DNA of 64,000 nt from Kaistella sp. (GTDB lineage: Bacteria > Bacteroidota > Bacteroidia > Flavobacteriales > Weeksellaceae), in assembly GCA_019459085.1 (NCBI GenBank), contig JAIBEW010000032.1:25913-89912 (forward strand), written 5' to 3'. Below are positions 7,347 to 17,482 of the stretch, piece by piece; the first letter of the stretch is position 1; each line of letters starts with the position of its first letter. The position numbers and the translations under genes are program-made. Below the pieces are notes generated by a model. That model had not been told where the DNA came from. It was given only the letters and a program-made list of their open reading frames with translations, and searched no databases.

Positions 7347-8501
7347 ATGAGACGGAGAAACTTTTTTTCAAGATTCAACAACTGGTTGGTGTTTATCCTC
7401 TTCACCGTCGTGGTCACGACGCTGGTTTTTGCACTGACCATCCTCATCAATTACCTTAGAAAAGAGGAGATTAAAAGGATTGATTTATTGGCTAACGCCA
7501 TCAAATATCAGCAGGATGTTGTAGCACCTGATCCTCGGGTTCAGGATTTAGTGCTCGAAATATACAGTTCCAACAAAACGATCCCAGTGATTCTTACTGA
7601 TGAAAAAGGCATCCCGATACAGCACAAAAACCTTCCAAAAACCATACAGGATGACCCCATAAAGATACAGGAACTTGCAGTTAAAATGTCCCGAACCTAT
7701 CCGCCAATTGAACTGAAATTTCCGAGTGGGAACAATCAGTTTGTGTATTTTGACAATTCCCCGCTGCTGAATAATCTACGTTACTCGCCATATGTTTTGG
7801 GGGTTTTGATTTTTCTGTATCTGATTTTTTCCTTCTGGTTTCTTCGGACCGTGAAAAAAACCGACGAAGGCTACGTTTGGGCCGGCCTCGCCAAAGAAAC
7901 GGCTCACCAGATCGGCACTCCGCTTTCTTCGATGATCGGCTGGATCGAAATCCTGAGAATGGAAAACGAGAACAGCGAAGGCGTGAAGGAAATAGAAAAG
8001 GACATCAACCGCCTGCGCACGATTTCCGAAAGGTTTTCAAAAATCGGTTCGGTTCCGGAACTGAATGACCTGAACCTGAATGAAACCATTCAGCAGAATT
8101 TCAATTACCTGAAAACAAGAATTTCCTCAAAAGTACAGTTCACGCTGCAGATGCCAAAAGGAGAGATCCTGATCCCGCACAACAGGATTCTGCTGAGCTG
8201 GGTCATCGAAAATCTCGTGAAAAATGCTGTGGATGCAATGAAAGGGCTCGGCAAACTTGAAATTCAGATGTACGAAAAGAACAGTAACGTCATTATCGAT
8301 TTCCGGGATACCGGTTCCGGAATGACGGGTTCACAGGCGCGAAACGTCTTTAAACCGGGATTTTCAACGAAGAAACGCGGATGGGGTCTTGGCCTGTCTT
8401 TGGCGAAAAGGGTAATGAACGAATACCACAAAGGCGATATAAAAATTGCCCAAACCGAAGTGGGTAAGGGTACTGTTTTCAGAATCACAATGAAATCCTG
8501 A
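7347..8501 (+). CDS. Membrane sensor histidine kinase (orphan)
   Basis: A protein of 384 residues with two transmembrane segments (about 13-35 and 147-168) flanking a periplasmic sensor region of ~110 residues. The phosphoacceptor is H187 in AHQIGTPLSSMIGWIEIL, the H-box variant common in Bacteroidota. The GHKL ATPase domain follows, with the N box WVIENLVKNAVDAM, G1 DTGSGM and G2 GWGLGLSLAK. The start codon immediately follows the dacB stop. No response regulator is encoded nearby, so its partner must lie elsewhere. The dacB linkage hints at sensing of envelope or peptidoglycan state, which is an inference. Confidence 0.92.
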   Translation: MRRRNFFSRFNNWLVFILFTVVVTTLVFALTILINYLRKEEIKRIDLLANAIKYQQDVVAPDPRVQDLVLEIYSSNKTIPVILTDEKGIPIQHKNLPKTIQDDPIKIQELAVKMSRTYPPIELKFPSGNNQFVYFDNSPLLNNLRYSPYVLGVLIFLYLIFSFWFLRTVKKTDEGYVWAGLAKETAHQIGTPLSSMIGWIEILRMENENSEGVKEIEKDINRLRTISERFSKIGSVPELNDLNLNETIQQNFNYLKTRISSKVQFTLQMPKGEILIPHNRILLSWVIENLVKNAVDAMKGLGKLEIQMYEKNSNVIIDFRDTGSGMTGSQARNVFKPGFSTKKRGWGLGLSLAKRVMNEYHKGDIKIAQTEVGKGTVFRITMKS

Positions 8502-8503
8502 AT

Positions 8504-10126
8504 TTAATATTTCTTTTGGTAGACCTGACTGTAAAGAACGTAATAGTTTGGATCAAAATCTACGGGTTTTCCGCCGGAGATTTTTACAGTCTGCCTTTCT
8601 GTGGTCGGATAAATGGTCTGGTTATTCCTGAGTCTTAGCGGGATTTTGAATCCTTCCACAACATTGTCGTACCAGAATTCCAGCGTGTCACCGGTTTGGC
8701 TATAAAGCAGCTGGGGAATTTGTGTAGTTCTCAAATACTGGTTGAAAACCGGAGAAAAATCAATTCCCGATTTTTTGGAAATATAAGCTTCTACCTGCTG
8801 CGTGGTCACCGTTTGATGATAAAAATCCTTACTCAACCCTCTGAGAATCTGTCTGAATTTTTCATCATCGTTAATGACCTGTCGAATCGTGTGAAGCAAA
8901 TTCGCACCTTTGAAATACATGTCGCCGCTGCCTTCGTTGCGAACACCGTATTGTCCGATAATTGGCTCATCATTCTGGATATTGAGTCGGATGCCCTGAA
9001 CATAGCGTTCTGCAGCATCTTTATCCATGAAATTTTCGATGAAAAGCGTTTCAGAATAATCGGTGAAACCTTCGTGAATCCACATATCTGCCTGGTCTTT
9101 TGCGGTAATGCTGTTGGCGAACCATTCGTGGCCGCTTTCGTGGATGATGATATAATCCCAGTTCATTCCGACTCCGGTTCCCGACATATCTCTGCCTAAA
9201 TACCCGTTCATATACTGGTTGCCGTACGCGATATTGCTTTGGTGTTCCATGCCGAGGTAAGGACTTTCGACCAGTTTATAGGAATCTTCATAAAAAGGAT
9301 ACGGACCAAACCAGTATTCAAATGCTTTGAGCATCGGCTTCACCTGAGTGAACTGTTTTTTAGCTTTTTCGAGCTGATAATCCAGAACCCAGTAATCAAG
9401 ATCGAGTTTCCCTTTTTCTCCTTCGTAGGTATCTTTAAAGTTGACATATTTCCCGATATTGGGAACAATGGAGTAAGCGTTGATGGGGTTTTTAACTTCC
9501 CACGTGAAAATATTTTTGTCCTTTTCGGTGGTTTTCGAAATCAGTCTTCCGTTGCCGACTCCGGTTAAATCTTTTGGGGTAATGATCTTCATCACGATGC
9601 CGTCGTCGGGCTCATCGCTCCAGAGATCTTTCAAAGGCAGCCATACCGACGCACCAATTCCTTCCTGCGCCACACTCATAAAGGGATTGCCGTTTTGGTC
9701 TTTTTCAAAAACCCAGCCTCCGTCCCACGGAGCATTTTTTGCCACCCGTGGATTCCCTGAAAACTGAATCGTGAAAGAATGCACCTCGCCTTTTTTATAG
9801 GATTGCTCAGTTTCGATGTAAATGAAATCCCCTTCGCGTCTGGAAGAGAGTTTGTTTCCGCCTCCAACAATTTTGTATTCCATGGGTTGCTGAAGGTCGA
9901 TCTGGAACACAGGCCGGCTGATGTTCTTCGTGATCTCAAAAGTAATGGTATTCGTACCCGAAACCGACCTTTTCTGAAAATCAGGTTCCACCGAAAGTGC
10001 ATACTTTTTCACATCCCAAAAGTTCCGGAATTTTGTGTCAGAGCCTTTCAGCGAATCTTCTTTCGTGAAATTTTGGGCAAACATCCCCGACGAAACGGCT
10101 AAAAATAAAATGGAAAATCTGTTCAT
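8504..10126 (-). CDS. M1 family metallopeptidase (aminopeptidase N-like)
   Basis: An exported zinc aminopeptidase of 540 residues, which is short because the C-terminal helical domain of PepN is absent. The signal peptide is MNRFSILFLAVSSGMFAQ. The zinc motif is HESGHEW near residue 330, with the third ligand in EGFTDYSE about 20 residues later. The substrate N-terminus-binding GxMEN loop is altered to GMEHQS near 293. Its stop is 2 nt from the converging histidine kinase stop, with no terminator visible between them. It probably acts in the periplasm on peptides. Confidence 0.92.
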   Translation of the reverse strand: MNRFSILFLAVSSGMFAQNFTKEDSLKGSDTKFRNFWDVKKYALSVEPDFQKRSVSGTNTITFEITKNISRPVFQIDLQQPMEYKIVGGGNKLSSRREGDFIYIETEQSYKKGEVHSFTIQFSGNPRVAKNAPWDGGWVFEKDQNGNPFMSVAQEGIGASVWLPLKDLWSDEPDDGIVMKIITPKDLTGVGNGRLISKTTEKDKNIFTWEVKNPINAYSIVPNIGKYVNFKDTYEGEKGKLDLDYWVLDYQLEKAKKQFTQVKPMLKAFEYWFGPYPFYEDSYKLVESPYLGMEHQSNIAYGNQYMNGYLGRDMSGTGVGMNWDYIIIHESGHEWFANSITAKDQADMWIHEGFTDYSETLFIENFMDKDAAERYVQGIRLNIQNDEPIIGQYGVRNEGSGDMYFKGANLLHTIRQVINDDEKFRQILRGLSKDFYHQTVTTQQVEAYISKKSGIDFSPVFNQYLRTTQIPQLLYSQTGDTLEFWYDNVVEGFKIPLRLRNNQTIYPTTERQTVKISGGKPVDFDPNYYVLYSQVYQKKY

Positions 10127-10143
10127 TTTAAAGAATTGAATAT

Positions 10144-10151
10144 CAAATATA
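10144..10151 (-). promoter_or_regulatory. -7 box for the M1 peptidase gene
   Basis: On the minus strand, TATATTTG is an exact TAnnTTTG match, 17 nt upstream of the ATG at 10126. No TTG lies at the ideal distance. Confidence 0.5.
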
Positions 10152-10178
10152 GAATTTTTTAAAACACGCAGTTCTTTT

Positions 10179-11015
10179 TTATCCTTCCGGAGGAGTAGTA
10201 ACTGCGGGCAAAGGATCTTTTTTCTGAAGCCTTCTGTAGGTATATCCGCTCATAATAATGCTGAATTCATAGAGCAGAAGCAAAGGAAGCGCGGCCATCA
10301 TCATGCTGAGCACATCGGCCGGAGTAATAATTGCGGCTACGACCATGATCAGAATAATGGCATGACGACGGTAGGTTTTCATAAAAACTGGCGTCAGAAC
10401 CCCGATATTGGTCAGAAAATATACGATTACCGGGAAAAGAAAAATCACGCCCATGCCCAACACGACCTGCAGGAACAGGGTAGTATAGTCGGAAAGGTCA
10501 TAAAGCGGCACAATAATGTCTGAAATTTTGAAAATCACCCCGAAATTGATCGCAAAAGGCAGGATCATATAGTAACCCACGAGGATTCCTGCTAAAAAGA
10601 GGATCCAAACGAAATTAATCATGAATACAGAACTTCTTCTTTCTTTCGGATGCAGTGCAGGAGAAATAAAACGCCAGAGTTCCCAAACCATATAAGGAAA
10701 AGCGAGGACCATTCCACCAAAAAGCGAAACCGCCATCATGACATTGAACTGCTGATACAGTTTCTGAACCCGAACCGGAAACTCTTTCGGAAGCGTGATG
10801 CTGTCTTCGCCCATAATCTGTCGGGAAATTTGATTGACGATGCGGAAAGTTGGAAAATCGTTCCGGGTGGGCCCGAAAAAAACAACGTCCATGATCCAGT
10901 TAATGTTGTAACCGATCAGGACTGCAGCTGCGATAATCGCAATAATAGAACGGATCAGGTGTCCTCTCAGTTCTCCGATGTGTCCCCAAAAAGACATTTC
11001 TTTTACCTCTTTCAC
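10179..11015 (-). CDS. tatC: Twin-arginine translocase subunit TatC
   Basis: An inner-membrane receptor of the Tat pathway, of 278 residues with six predicted transmembrane helices. The cytoplasmic N-terminus MSFWGHIGELRGHLI carries the conserved E and LR motif that reads twin-arginine signals. The start at 11015 is a GTG and adds six residues (MKEVKE). The ATG at 10997 is an equally possible start. A periplasmic insertion between TM1 and TM2 (about 40-90) is longer than in E. coli, as is usual in Bacteroidota. No tatA is seen in the window. The gene follows kdsD on the same strand after a 238-bp repeat-containing gap. Confidence 0.95.
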   Translation of the reverse strand: MKEVKEMSFWGHIGELRGHLIRSIIAIIAAAVLIGYNINWIMDVVFFGPTRNDFPTFRIVNQISRQIMGEDSITLPKEFPVRVQKLYQQFNVMMAVSLFGGMVLAFPYMVWELWRFISPALHPKERRSSVFMINFVWILFLAGILVGYYMILPFAINFGVIFKISDIIVPLYDLSDYTTLFLQVVLGMGVIFLFPVIVYFLTNIGVLTPVFMKTYRRHAIILIMVVAAIITPADVLSMMMAALPLLLLYEFSIIMSGYTYRRLQKKDPLPAVTTPPEG

Positions 11016-11139
11016 AAATTTTCTGTTTTATAGTTGATCTTCTGCCGCTCTTCAGCTGGCGAAATTAAATAAAATATCCTCACTTTTCTTACTAACCAAC
11101 GATTCTTATCATCCAGCAATTTTAATTTGAAACCACAAC

Positions 11140-11250
11140 CGAACTTTTTATTTCCCAATTCCCAATTCGCCCTTCGTACTTTTTAACTCATCCCTCATCC
11201 TTCTTCCTTCCCACTTTTTACTTGTCTCTTTTGCCTTGTCTCTTTATTTT
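11140..11250. repeat. Pyrimidine-rich degenerate repeats between kdsD and tatC
   Basis: Words such as TTTCCCAATTCCCAATTCG, CCCTTCGTAC and TTGTCTCTTTTGCC recur across about 110 bp with no coding potential. The tract is related to those at 583-690 and 2105-2310. Both flanking genes are on the minus strand, so here the transcript would be purine-rich. Confidence 0.45.
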
Positions 11251-11253
11251 GCC

Positions 11254-12213
11254 TTACCCAATTCCTTCATCCAGCAACCGGTGAATATCAATGATCCCGA
11301 AATACTTCCCATGTTCCGTAACAACCAGCTGACCGATATTTCTTTCTTTTAGGATCTGCATGGCTTCTTTGGCCAGCGTATTTTTATCCACACTTTTCGG
11401 GTGATGGCTCATGATGTCTTTTGCGGTAATTTTTGACACATCTTTTTCACTCATGAGCATTCTTCGCAGATCGCCGTCGGTGATGACGCCTGTAATATTT
11501 TCTGAATCAGTCACTACGGTAATCCCATGCGTAGACGCGCTCACCGAAATAATAATATCGCGGATTCCGGCACTTTCGGGCACCTGTGGTTTTTGGGATG
11601 ATAGAAACTGACCCACTTTTGCCGTCAGGTTTTTGCCAAGGTTGCCGCCTGGATGAAATTTCGCGAAATCATTTTCCTGAAAGCCGTTCAGTTCCATCAG
11701 GCAAACCGCGAGAGCGTCTCCGAGCGCCATTTGAACGGTCGTTGAACTGGTTGGAGCCAGTTTGATGGGACATGCTTCTTTTTCCACCGAACTGTTGAGG
11801 ACAACATCTGAAAATTCGGCCAATTTCGACTGTAAATTGCCGGTCATGCCGATCAATGCTGAGGAATAATCCTTTAAAAAGGGCAGAAGCGTTACGATTT
11901 CCGGTGAATTTCCCGAGTTCGAGATACAGAGCACTACATCTGTTTTCTGAATGACTCCCAGATCACCATGAATCGCTTCTGAGGCATGAAGAAACTGCGA
12001 AGGCGTTCCCGTGGAGTTTAAAGTAGCCACGATCTTGTTTCCAACATGAGCAGATTTGCCAATGCCTACGATAATCAGTTTCCCTTTTGATGAATGAATA
12101 ATCTCCACGGCTTTAAGAAAATGTTCGTCGAGACGGTTTCTGAGGTTTTCAAGTTCAGTAATTTCAATGGAAACAGCGTTTTTGGCAATCTGCAGAAGGT
12201 TGGGTCTGTTCAT
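11254..12213 (-). CDS. kdsD: D-arabinose 5-phosphate isomerase (KpsF/GutQ family)
   Basis: A cytosolic isomerase of 319 residues that converts ribulose-5-phosphate to arabinose-5-phosphate, the precursor of Kdo for lipopolysaccharide. An N-terminal SIS sugar-isomerase domain (about 25-175; GIGKSAHVGNKI and CISNSGNSPE bind the phosphate) is followed by two CBS domains (about 200-319). This is the standard KdsD architecture. It is transcribed divergently from recQ. No other Kdo gene is adjacent, so assignment rests on domain order. Confidence 0.93.
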   Translation of the reverse strand: MNRPNLLQIAKNAVSIEITELENLRNRLDEHFLKAVEIIHSSKGKLIIVGIGKSAHVGNKIVATLNSTGTPSQFLHASEAIHGDLGVIQKTDVVLCISNSGNSPEIVTLLPFLKDYSSALIGMTGNLQSKLAEFSDVVLNSSVEKEACPIKLAPTSSTTVQMALGDALAVCLMELNGFQENDFAKFHPGGNLGKNLTAKVGQFLSSQKPQVPESAGIRDIIISVSASTHGITVVTDSENITGVITDGDLRRMLMSEKDVSKITAKDIMSHHPKSVDKNTLAKEAMQILKERNIGQLVVTEHGKYFGIIDIHRLLDEGIG

Positions 12214-12320
12214 TTTTGTGGTTTGGAAATGAGGGGCTTATTTTTATAAGTTACGTTAATCTTTTCTTTTAATCATCATCAAAATAAAAGTGGATATTTT
12301 CTGTTTCAACTTTTATTTTT

Positions 12321-12328
12321 TAACTTTG
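12321..12328 (+). promoter_or_regulatory. Candidate -7 box for recQ
   Basis: TAACTTTG matches TAnnTTTG, with a TTT 20 nt upstream. It lies 112 nt before the recQ ATG in the kdsD-recQ divergent spacer. Confidence 0.4.
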
Positions 12329-12439
12329 ATTAATATGCAAATTTAGCAAACAATTTCAGATGCGGAACGGTCACCTTAATTTTTTGGGGTCGCCGGAAAC
12401 CCATCGGTCACCAGTGCTGAATCAATTGAAAAATTACAG

Positions 12440-14644
12440 ATGAAAACAAAAACCGCCGATTTATCGAAGGAACTAAAAAAATATTTCGGCTTCTCTACAT
12501 TTAAAGGACATCAGGAAGAGATTATAAAGGATTTACTGGAAGGCAAAGATATCTTTGTCCTCATGCCAACCGGGGGTGGAAAATCCCTTTGTTATCAGCT
12601 TCCTGCACTTATTTCTGAAGGCACGGCAATCGTTGTTTCGCCATTAATTGCCCTTATGAAAAATCAGGTCGATGCCGTGAACGGTCTTTCGTCAAATGAA
12701 GGAGTGGCACACGTGCTGAATTCTTCTCTTAATAAAACACAGACCAAACAGGTTTTTGATGATATAAAGGCCGGGAGAACAAAATTGCTCTACGTCGCTC
12801 CCGAATCTTTAATCAAGGAAGAATATCTCGAATTTCTGAAAGACGTTAAAATTTCTTTCGTCGCTATTGATGAGGCACACTGCATCTCGGAGTGGGGCCA
12901 CGATTTCCGGCCGGAATACCGGAACCTGAAACTCATCATCGATAAAATTGCTGATGTTCCGGTGATTGCCTTAACAGCCACCGCAACACCGAAAGTACAG
13001 GACGATATTCAGAAAACACTCGGAATGTCCAACGCACTGGTGTTCAAGGAAAGTTTCAACAGAGCAAATCTGTTCTACGAAATGAGGCCGAAGGTGAATG
13101 TCGACCGCGAAATCGTAAAATTCATCAATCAGCATAAAGGAAAATCCGGAATTGTATATTGCCTGAGCCGCAGAAAAGTCGAGGAATTTGCCCAGCTTCT
13201 GCAGGTGAACGGAATCAATGCGCTGCCGTATCACGCCGGTCTGGACCAAAAAACCCGCGTTGCAAATCAGGATAAATTTTTGATGGAAGAAGCCGATGTA
13301 ATAGTTGCAACCATCGCATTTGGAATGGGAATCGACAAGCCTGATGTGCGTTTTGTGATCCATTACGACATTCCCAAATCGCTCGAAAGCTATTATCAGG
13401 AAACGGGAAGAGCAGGAAGAGATGGCGGTGAAGGCATTTGTGTCGCTTTTTATGACCCGAAAGATATTGAAAAACTTGAAAAATTTCTGGCGCAGAAACC
13501 CGTTTCGGAACGCGAAATCGGTCTTCAGCTGCTGAACGAAGTAGTGGGATATGCCGAAACTTCGATGAGCAGAAGGCAATATTTGCTCAACTATTTTGGG
13601 GAGCAGTTCGATCCGGTAAAAGGTGCAGGTGCGCTCATGTGCGACAATTCCGTAAATCCTCCGGCTTTAAAAGATGCAACAAAAGAACTGAAGCTCGTTT
13701 TAAGTCTTGTGAAAGATCTGGAAGAGAAATTCCGTACTAAAGACCTGATTGCAGTGATTTCCGGAAAGGAAAACTCCGTAACGAAATCCTATAAACTGGA
13801 AACCACAAAGCATTTCGGCATCGGAAAAAACCAGGTGGAGAATTTCTGGAAATCCATCATCCGTCAGGCGACAGTGCAGAATTTTTTACAGAAAGACATT
13901 GAAACCTACGGCGTTTTAAAGCTTACAGAAAACGGCCATAAAGTAATTGACGGCAAAGACAAAACGCCTTTCCTTATTGCCGAAGACCGAGAATACGATC
14001 TGGCGCAGACCAAAGCAGATTCCGATCAGGTGCAGGTTCAGGCCAGCGGCGCACTGGATCAGGTGCTGTTTGGGCAGTTGAAGGAACTTCAGAAGAAAGT
14101 GGCTAAAAAACATGGGATTCCGCCTTACACGGTGTTTATGGAACCGAGCTTGGAAGACATGACGGTTCAGTATCCGGTTACCGTAGAGGAAATCGGGAAG
14201 ATTTACGGCGTGGGCGAAGGCAAGGCTAAAAAATATGGTAAAGAATTTGCGGAGTTCATTAAAAAATATGTTGAGGAAAACAATATTGAGCGTACCCAGG
14301 ACATGGTCCTCAAACAGGTGGCCAATAAATCCAGCCATAAGGTGTTCATTATACAGAATACCGATAAAAAAATTGACCTCGAAGACATCGCGAAAGCAAA
14401 AAATCTTTCAATGGATGATCTCCTGAAGGAAATGGAAAGGATTGTCTACCAGGGAACCAAACTCAATATTGATTATTATATTGATGAAAATTTTGATGAA
14501 GATATCGTTGAAGAATTCATGGAATTTATGGGCGAATCTGAAAGCGACAGCATGAAAGTCCTGTTGGCGGAATTTGGCGATGAACTCAGTGATGAAGAAG
14601 TTCGCATGCTGCGGATTAAATTCATTTCCGATGTGGCCAATTAA
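12440..14644 (+). CDS. recQ: ATP-dependent DNA helicase RecQ
   Basis: A 3'-5' superfamily 2 helicase of 734 residues that acts in recombination and replication-fork repair. Walker A is TGGGKS (44-49), the DEAH box is at 144-147, and the aromatic-rich loop [13 protein letters not shown] follows. Helicase motif VI is [10 protein letters not shown]. The RQC region (about 340-470) and an HRDC-type helical domain (about 530-615) come next, then an acidic C-terminal extension to 734 that is longer than in E. coli RecQ (about 610) and common in Bacteroidota. A second free-standing HRDC-domain gene lies at 19002. Confidence 0.97.
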   Translation: MKTKTADLSKELKKYFGFSTFKGHQEEIIKDLLEGKDIFVLMPTGGGKSLCYQLPALISEGTAIVVSPLIALMKNQVDAVNGLSSNEGVAHVLNSSLNKTQTKQVFDDIKAGRTKLLYVAPESLIKEEYLEFLKDVKISFVAIDEAHCISEWGHDFRPEYRNLKLIIDKIADVPVIALTATATPKVQDDIQKTLGMSNALVFKESFNRANLFYEMRPKVNVDREIVKFINQHKGKSGIVYCLSRRKVEEFAQLLQVNGINALPYHAGLDQKTRVANQDKFLMEEADVIVATIAFGMGIDKPDVRFVIHYDIPKSLESYYQETGRAGRDGGEGICVAFYDPKDIEKLEKFLAQKPVSEREIGLQLLNEVVGYAETSMSRRQYLLNYFGEQFDPVKGAGALMCDNSVNPPALKDATKELKLVLSLVKDLEEKFRTKDLIAVISGKENSVTKSYKLETTKHFGIGKNQVENFWKSIIRQATVQNFLQKDIETYGVLKLTENGHKVIDGKDKTPFLIAEDREYDLAQTKADSDQVQVQASGALDQVLFGQLKELQKKVAKKHGIPPYTVFMEPSLEDMTVQYPVTVEEIGKIYGVGEGKAKKYGKEFAEFIKKYVEENNIERTQDMVLKQVANKSSHKVFIIQNTDKKIDLEDIAKAKNLSMDDLLKEMERIVYQGTKLNIDYYIDENFDEDIVEEFMEFMGESESDSMKVLLAEFGDELSDEEVRMLRIKFISDVAN

Positions 14645-14804
14645 TATAGATTAGATTTAAAACGCAATTTCAGGAATTTTTAGTAAGCCTGTCATCTTTA
14701 CTGAGGGTATATTTTTCATTTTAAAACCTCCGGATACTGTTCAATTTTCGTCTTTTTAGGGATAAAATCTGACCGATACGTGCATTCTGACGGCAATTTT
14801 TTCG

Positions 14805-14812
14805 TAATTTTG
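14805..14812 (+). promoter_or_regulatory. -7 box for lpd
   Basis: TAATTTTG is an exact TAnnTTTG match, 37 nt before the lpd start. No clear TTG is seen 20 nt upstream. Confidence 0.5.
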
Positions 14813-14849
14813 TGCCACTTTAATTTTTAATAAATCAAACAAAATAAAG

Positions 14850-16253
14850 ATGAGTCAATTCGATGTTACCGTAATCGGTTCCGGTCCCGGAGGTTATGTA
14901 GCGGCAATCCGCTGCGCACAGTTAGGTTTCAAAACAGCCATTATTGAAAAATATCCTGTTATGGGCGGAACATGCCTGAACGTGGGATGTATTCCTTCCA
15001 AAGCGCTTCTGGACAGTTCTGAACATTTCGAAAACGCCAAACATAATTTTGCAGATCACGGAATCATCATCAATGAACCTAAAGCCGATCTGGCAAGAAT
15101 GGTGGCAAGAAAGAATGAAGTGGTGGAACATACGACGAAAGGAATTAGCTTTTTGATGGACAAAAACAAAATCACCGTTTTTGAAGGCGTTGGAAGCTTC
15201 GAATCTTCAACTCAGGTAAAAGTGACCAAAAACGACGGTTCTACCGAAACCATCGACTCAAAATATATCATCATCGCAACGGGTTCAAAGCCAAGCTCTC
15301 TGCCTTTCATCACTTTGGATAAAGAAAGAGTGATGACTTCTACAGAAGCATTAAATCTCAAAGAGATTCCAAAACATCTAATCGTTATCGGTGGCGGTGT
15401 CATCGGTCTCGAACTGGGTTCTGTATATAAAAGATTGGGTTCAGAAGTAACCGTCGTAGAATTTATGGATAAAATCATCCCAACCATGGACGGATCTTTA
15501 TCAAAGGAACTCAATAAAGTTTTAAGAAAACAAGGCATGAAATTCATGCTTTCAACGGCTGTTCAGGCAGTGGAAAGAAACGGCGACACGGTAAAAGTAA
15601 CCGCGAAAGACAAGAAAGGAGCAGAAGTAATCGTGGAAGGCGATTATGTGTTGGTTTCCGTAGGAAGACAACCTTTTACCGACGGACTTGCTGTTGAAAA
15701 AGCAGGTGTTGATCTTGATGAAAGAGGAAGAGTGAAAACGAATGAACATTTACAGACGAACGTTTCAAATATTTACGCAGTCGGTGATGTGGTTGCAGGC
15801 GCAATGTTGGCGCACAAGGCTTCTGAAGAAGGGGTTTTGGTGGCAGAACAGATCGCTGGTCAGAAACCGCACATCAATTATAATTTAATTCCGGGCGTTG
15901 TGTATACCTGGCCTGAAGTTGCTGCAGTTGGAAAAACTGAGGAGCAGTTGAAAGCTGAAGGCGTAGCCATTAAAGTTGGGAATTTCCCAATGAGAGCCTT
16001 AGGAAGAAGCCGTGCTTCAGGGGATCTGGACGGATTTGTAAAAATCATTGCCGATGAAAAAACTGATGAGGTTTTAGGCGTTCACATGATCGGCGCCAGA
16101 GCCGCAGATCTTATTGCAGAAGCCGTAACCGCCATGGAATACAGAGCCAGCGCGGAAGATATTGCCAGAATGTCTCACGCGCACCCGACTTTTGCAGAAG
16201 CGATGAAGGAAGCAGCTTTGGACGCGACTGGAAAAATCGCGCTTCATATGTAA
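14850..16253 (+). CDS. lpdA: Dihydrolipoyl dehydrogenase (E3)
   Basis: An FAD enzyme of 467 residues that reoxidises the lipoyl groups of 2-oxoacid dehydrogenase complexes with NAD+. The FAD motif GSGPGG is at 10-15 and the redox disulfide is C42-C47 (CLNVGC). The NAD-binding GGGVIGLELG is near 180-190, and the catalytic pair H445/E450 lies in HPTFAE. It is monocistronic here with its own terminator. The E1 and E2 subunits of the oxoglutarate complex (sucA, sucB) are about 34 kb away in this window, so this E3 is likely shared between complexes. Confidence 0.97.
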   Translation: MSQFDVTVIGSGPGGYVAAIRCAQLGFKTAIIEKYPVMGGTCLNVGCIPSKALLDSSEHFENAKHNFADHGIIINEPKADLARMVARKNEVVEHTTKGISFLMDKNKITVFEGVGSFESSTQVKVTKNDGSTETIDSKYIIIATGSKPSSLPFITLDKERVMTSTEALNLKEIPKHLIVIGGGVIGLELGSVYKRLGSEVTVVEFMDKIIPTMDGSLSKELNKVLRKQGMKFMLSTAVQAVERNGDTVKVTAKDKKGAEVIVEGDYVLVSVGRQPFTDGLAVEKAGVDLDERGRVKTNEHLQTNVSNIYAVGDVVAGAMLAHKASEEGVLVAEQIAGQKPHINYNLIPGVVYTWPEVAAVGKTEEQLKAEGVAIKVGNFPMRALGRSRASGDLDGFVKIIADEKTDEVLGVHMIGARAADLIAEAVTAMEYRASAEDIARMSHAHPTFAEAMKEAALDATGKIALHM

Positions 16254-16314
16254 ATCAACGTCGGACAATTCGTGAGTTGTCCTGTCCAAAAACCAATCGG
16301 TTTCAATAGATTAT

Positions 16315-16343
16315 AAAGAGAAGTTTCGGCTTCTCTTTTTTTT
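16315..16343 (+). terminator. Terminator after lpd
   Basis: AAGAGAAG, the loop TTTCGG and CTTCTCTT are followed by a T-run, about 60 nt after the stop. A second small hairpin (GGACAA/TTGTCC, 16263-16282) lies just before it. Confidence 0.8.
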
Positions 16344-16353
16344 GTATGATCAA

Positions 16354-16551
16354 TTATTCCTTTTTCTGATACCGGTAAAAAGGTTTGATATTTTTGTGCA
16401 GAAAAACGCCTTTCGAATAAGCCGCTCTGAATTCATCAAAAACAACCTGTGGTACCTCAAAATAGTCATAAACCGACCCCGAAACATAAATGATCGTCAG
16501 AATTTCCTGTTCCGGATGGTAAAAATACTTTTTGATGACTGTTGATGGCAT
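16354..16551 (-). CDS. KTSC domain-containing protein
   Basis: A 65-residue protein that is almost entirely a KTSC domain (sequence pattern STVIKKYFYHPE, then a YVSGSVYDYFEVP strand, FRAAYSKGVFLH and IKPFYRY). KTSC domains are small folds found alone or next to lysyl-tRNA synthetase in bacteria, and their function is unknown. The start is an ATG at 16551. The gene converges on lpd, with the lpd terminator between. It is divergent from the S1-domain gene at 16617. Confidence 0.8.
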   Translation of the reverse strand: MPSTVIKKYFYHPEQEILTIIYVSGSVYDYFEVPQVVFDEFRAAYSKGVFLHKNIKPFYRYQKKE

Positions 16552-16588
16552 GCAGCATTTTCAGCAATATTCGTTCCTTTAGTTTTCT

Positions 16589-16596
16589 TACCTTTG
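16589..16596 (+). promoter_or_regulatory. -7 box for the S1-domain gene
   Basis: TACCTTTG matches TAnnTTTG and lies 20 nt before the ATG at 16617, implying a very short leader. Confidence 0.5.
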
Positions 16597-16616
16597 CATT
16601 CAATTATTACTTACCT

Positions 16617-17453
16617 ATGGACCTCGGCAAAACTCAGCTTTTAAAAATCGCAGAAAAAAATTTTTCCGGACTGTTTCTGGAAGATGAAAACGGTGAAAGA
16701 GCATTTCTTCCCAAAATTTTCGCTTCCGAAGATGCAGAAGTCGGCAGTGAAATGGAAGTTTTCGTATATCAGGACGATGATAAACTGAAAGCCACCACTG
16801 AAAAACCTAACGCTGAAGTCGGCGAATTTGCCGTCATGAACTGTGTGCAGAGTCTGCCGACGGGCGCCTTCATGGATTGGGGAATCATTAAGGATCTTTT
16901 CGTGCCATACAAACAGCAGAAACTGAAAATTATTGAAGGAAAACGCTACCTCGTTCATGTTTATGTGGATGAATTTCTCGGTTTAATCACCGGAACAACG
17001 CGTTTCAAAAGAAATCCGCAGTACGAGGATCTGCCTTTCCGCAAAGGCGATAAGGTGAATCTGATCATCATGGGTGAAGGTGAACTGGGCTGGAATGTGG
17101 TCGTGAACAAAGAATATATCGGACTGATTTACGCTTCCGATGTGTATACAAAACTTTTTCCTTTATCGGAAGAAACAGGTTTCATCAAAACCATCCGCGA
17201 GGACGGTAAAATCGACGTTTCCCTGCAGCCCGAAGGTTATGATAATAACGATGAGTTCCAGCAGGTCATTCTGGAGAAACTGAACTTAAACCACGGTTTG
17301 CTGTTCCTTTCAGATAAGTCCGAACCCGAAGAAATCAAACAGGAACTGCAGATGAGCAAAAAGAATTTCAAAAAAGCCATTGGCGGCCTGTACCGCGATA
17401 AAAAAATTGAGATTCTGGAGGATAAAATCCGCTTGATTGATCAGGGGGAATAA
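16617..17453 (+). CDS. CvfB-like S1 RNA-binding protein
   Basis: A protein of 278 residues. The ATG at 16617 (MDLGKTQLLKI) is chosen over an upstream in-frame start because a promoter box lies between the two. It has the CvfB/YitL layout: consecutive S1-type beta-barrels (about 1-60, 70-135 with FMDWGIIKDLFVPY, and 145-210 with VVNKEYIGLIYASD), then a winged-helix-like C-terminal domain (about 225-278). CvfB proteins bind RNA and influence virulence-factor or general gene expression in Firmicutes. The role in Bacteroidota is unknown. A strong terminator follows. Confidence 0.88.
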   Translation: MDLGKTQLLKIAEKNFSGLFLEDENGERAFLPKIFASEDAEVGSEMEVFVYQDDDKLKATTEKPNAEVGEFAVMNCVQSLPTGAFMDWGIIKDLFVPYKQQKLKIIEGKRYLVHVYVDEFLGLITGTTRFKRNPQYEDLPFRKGDKVNLIIMGEGELGWNVVVNKEYIGLIYASDVYTKLFPLSEETGFIKTIREDGKIDVSLQPEGYDNNDEFQQVILEKLNLNHGLLFLSDKSEPEEIKQELQMSKKNFKKAIGGLYRDKKIEILEDKIRLIDQGE

Positions 17454-17482
17454 ACCAGAATTAAAATAATAGAAATATATAC

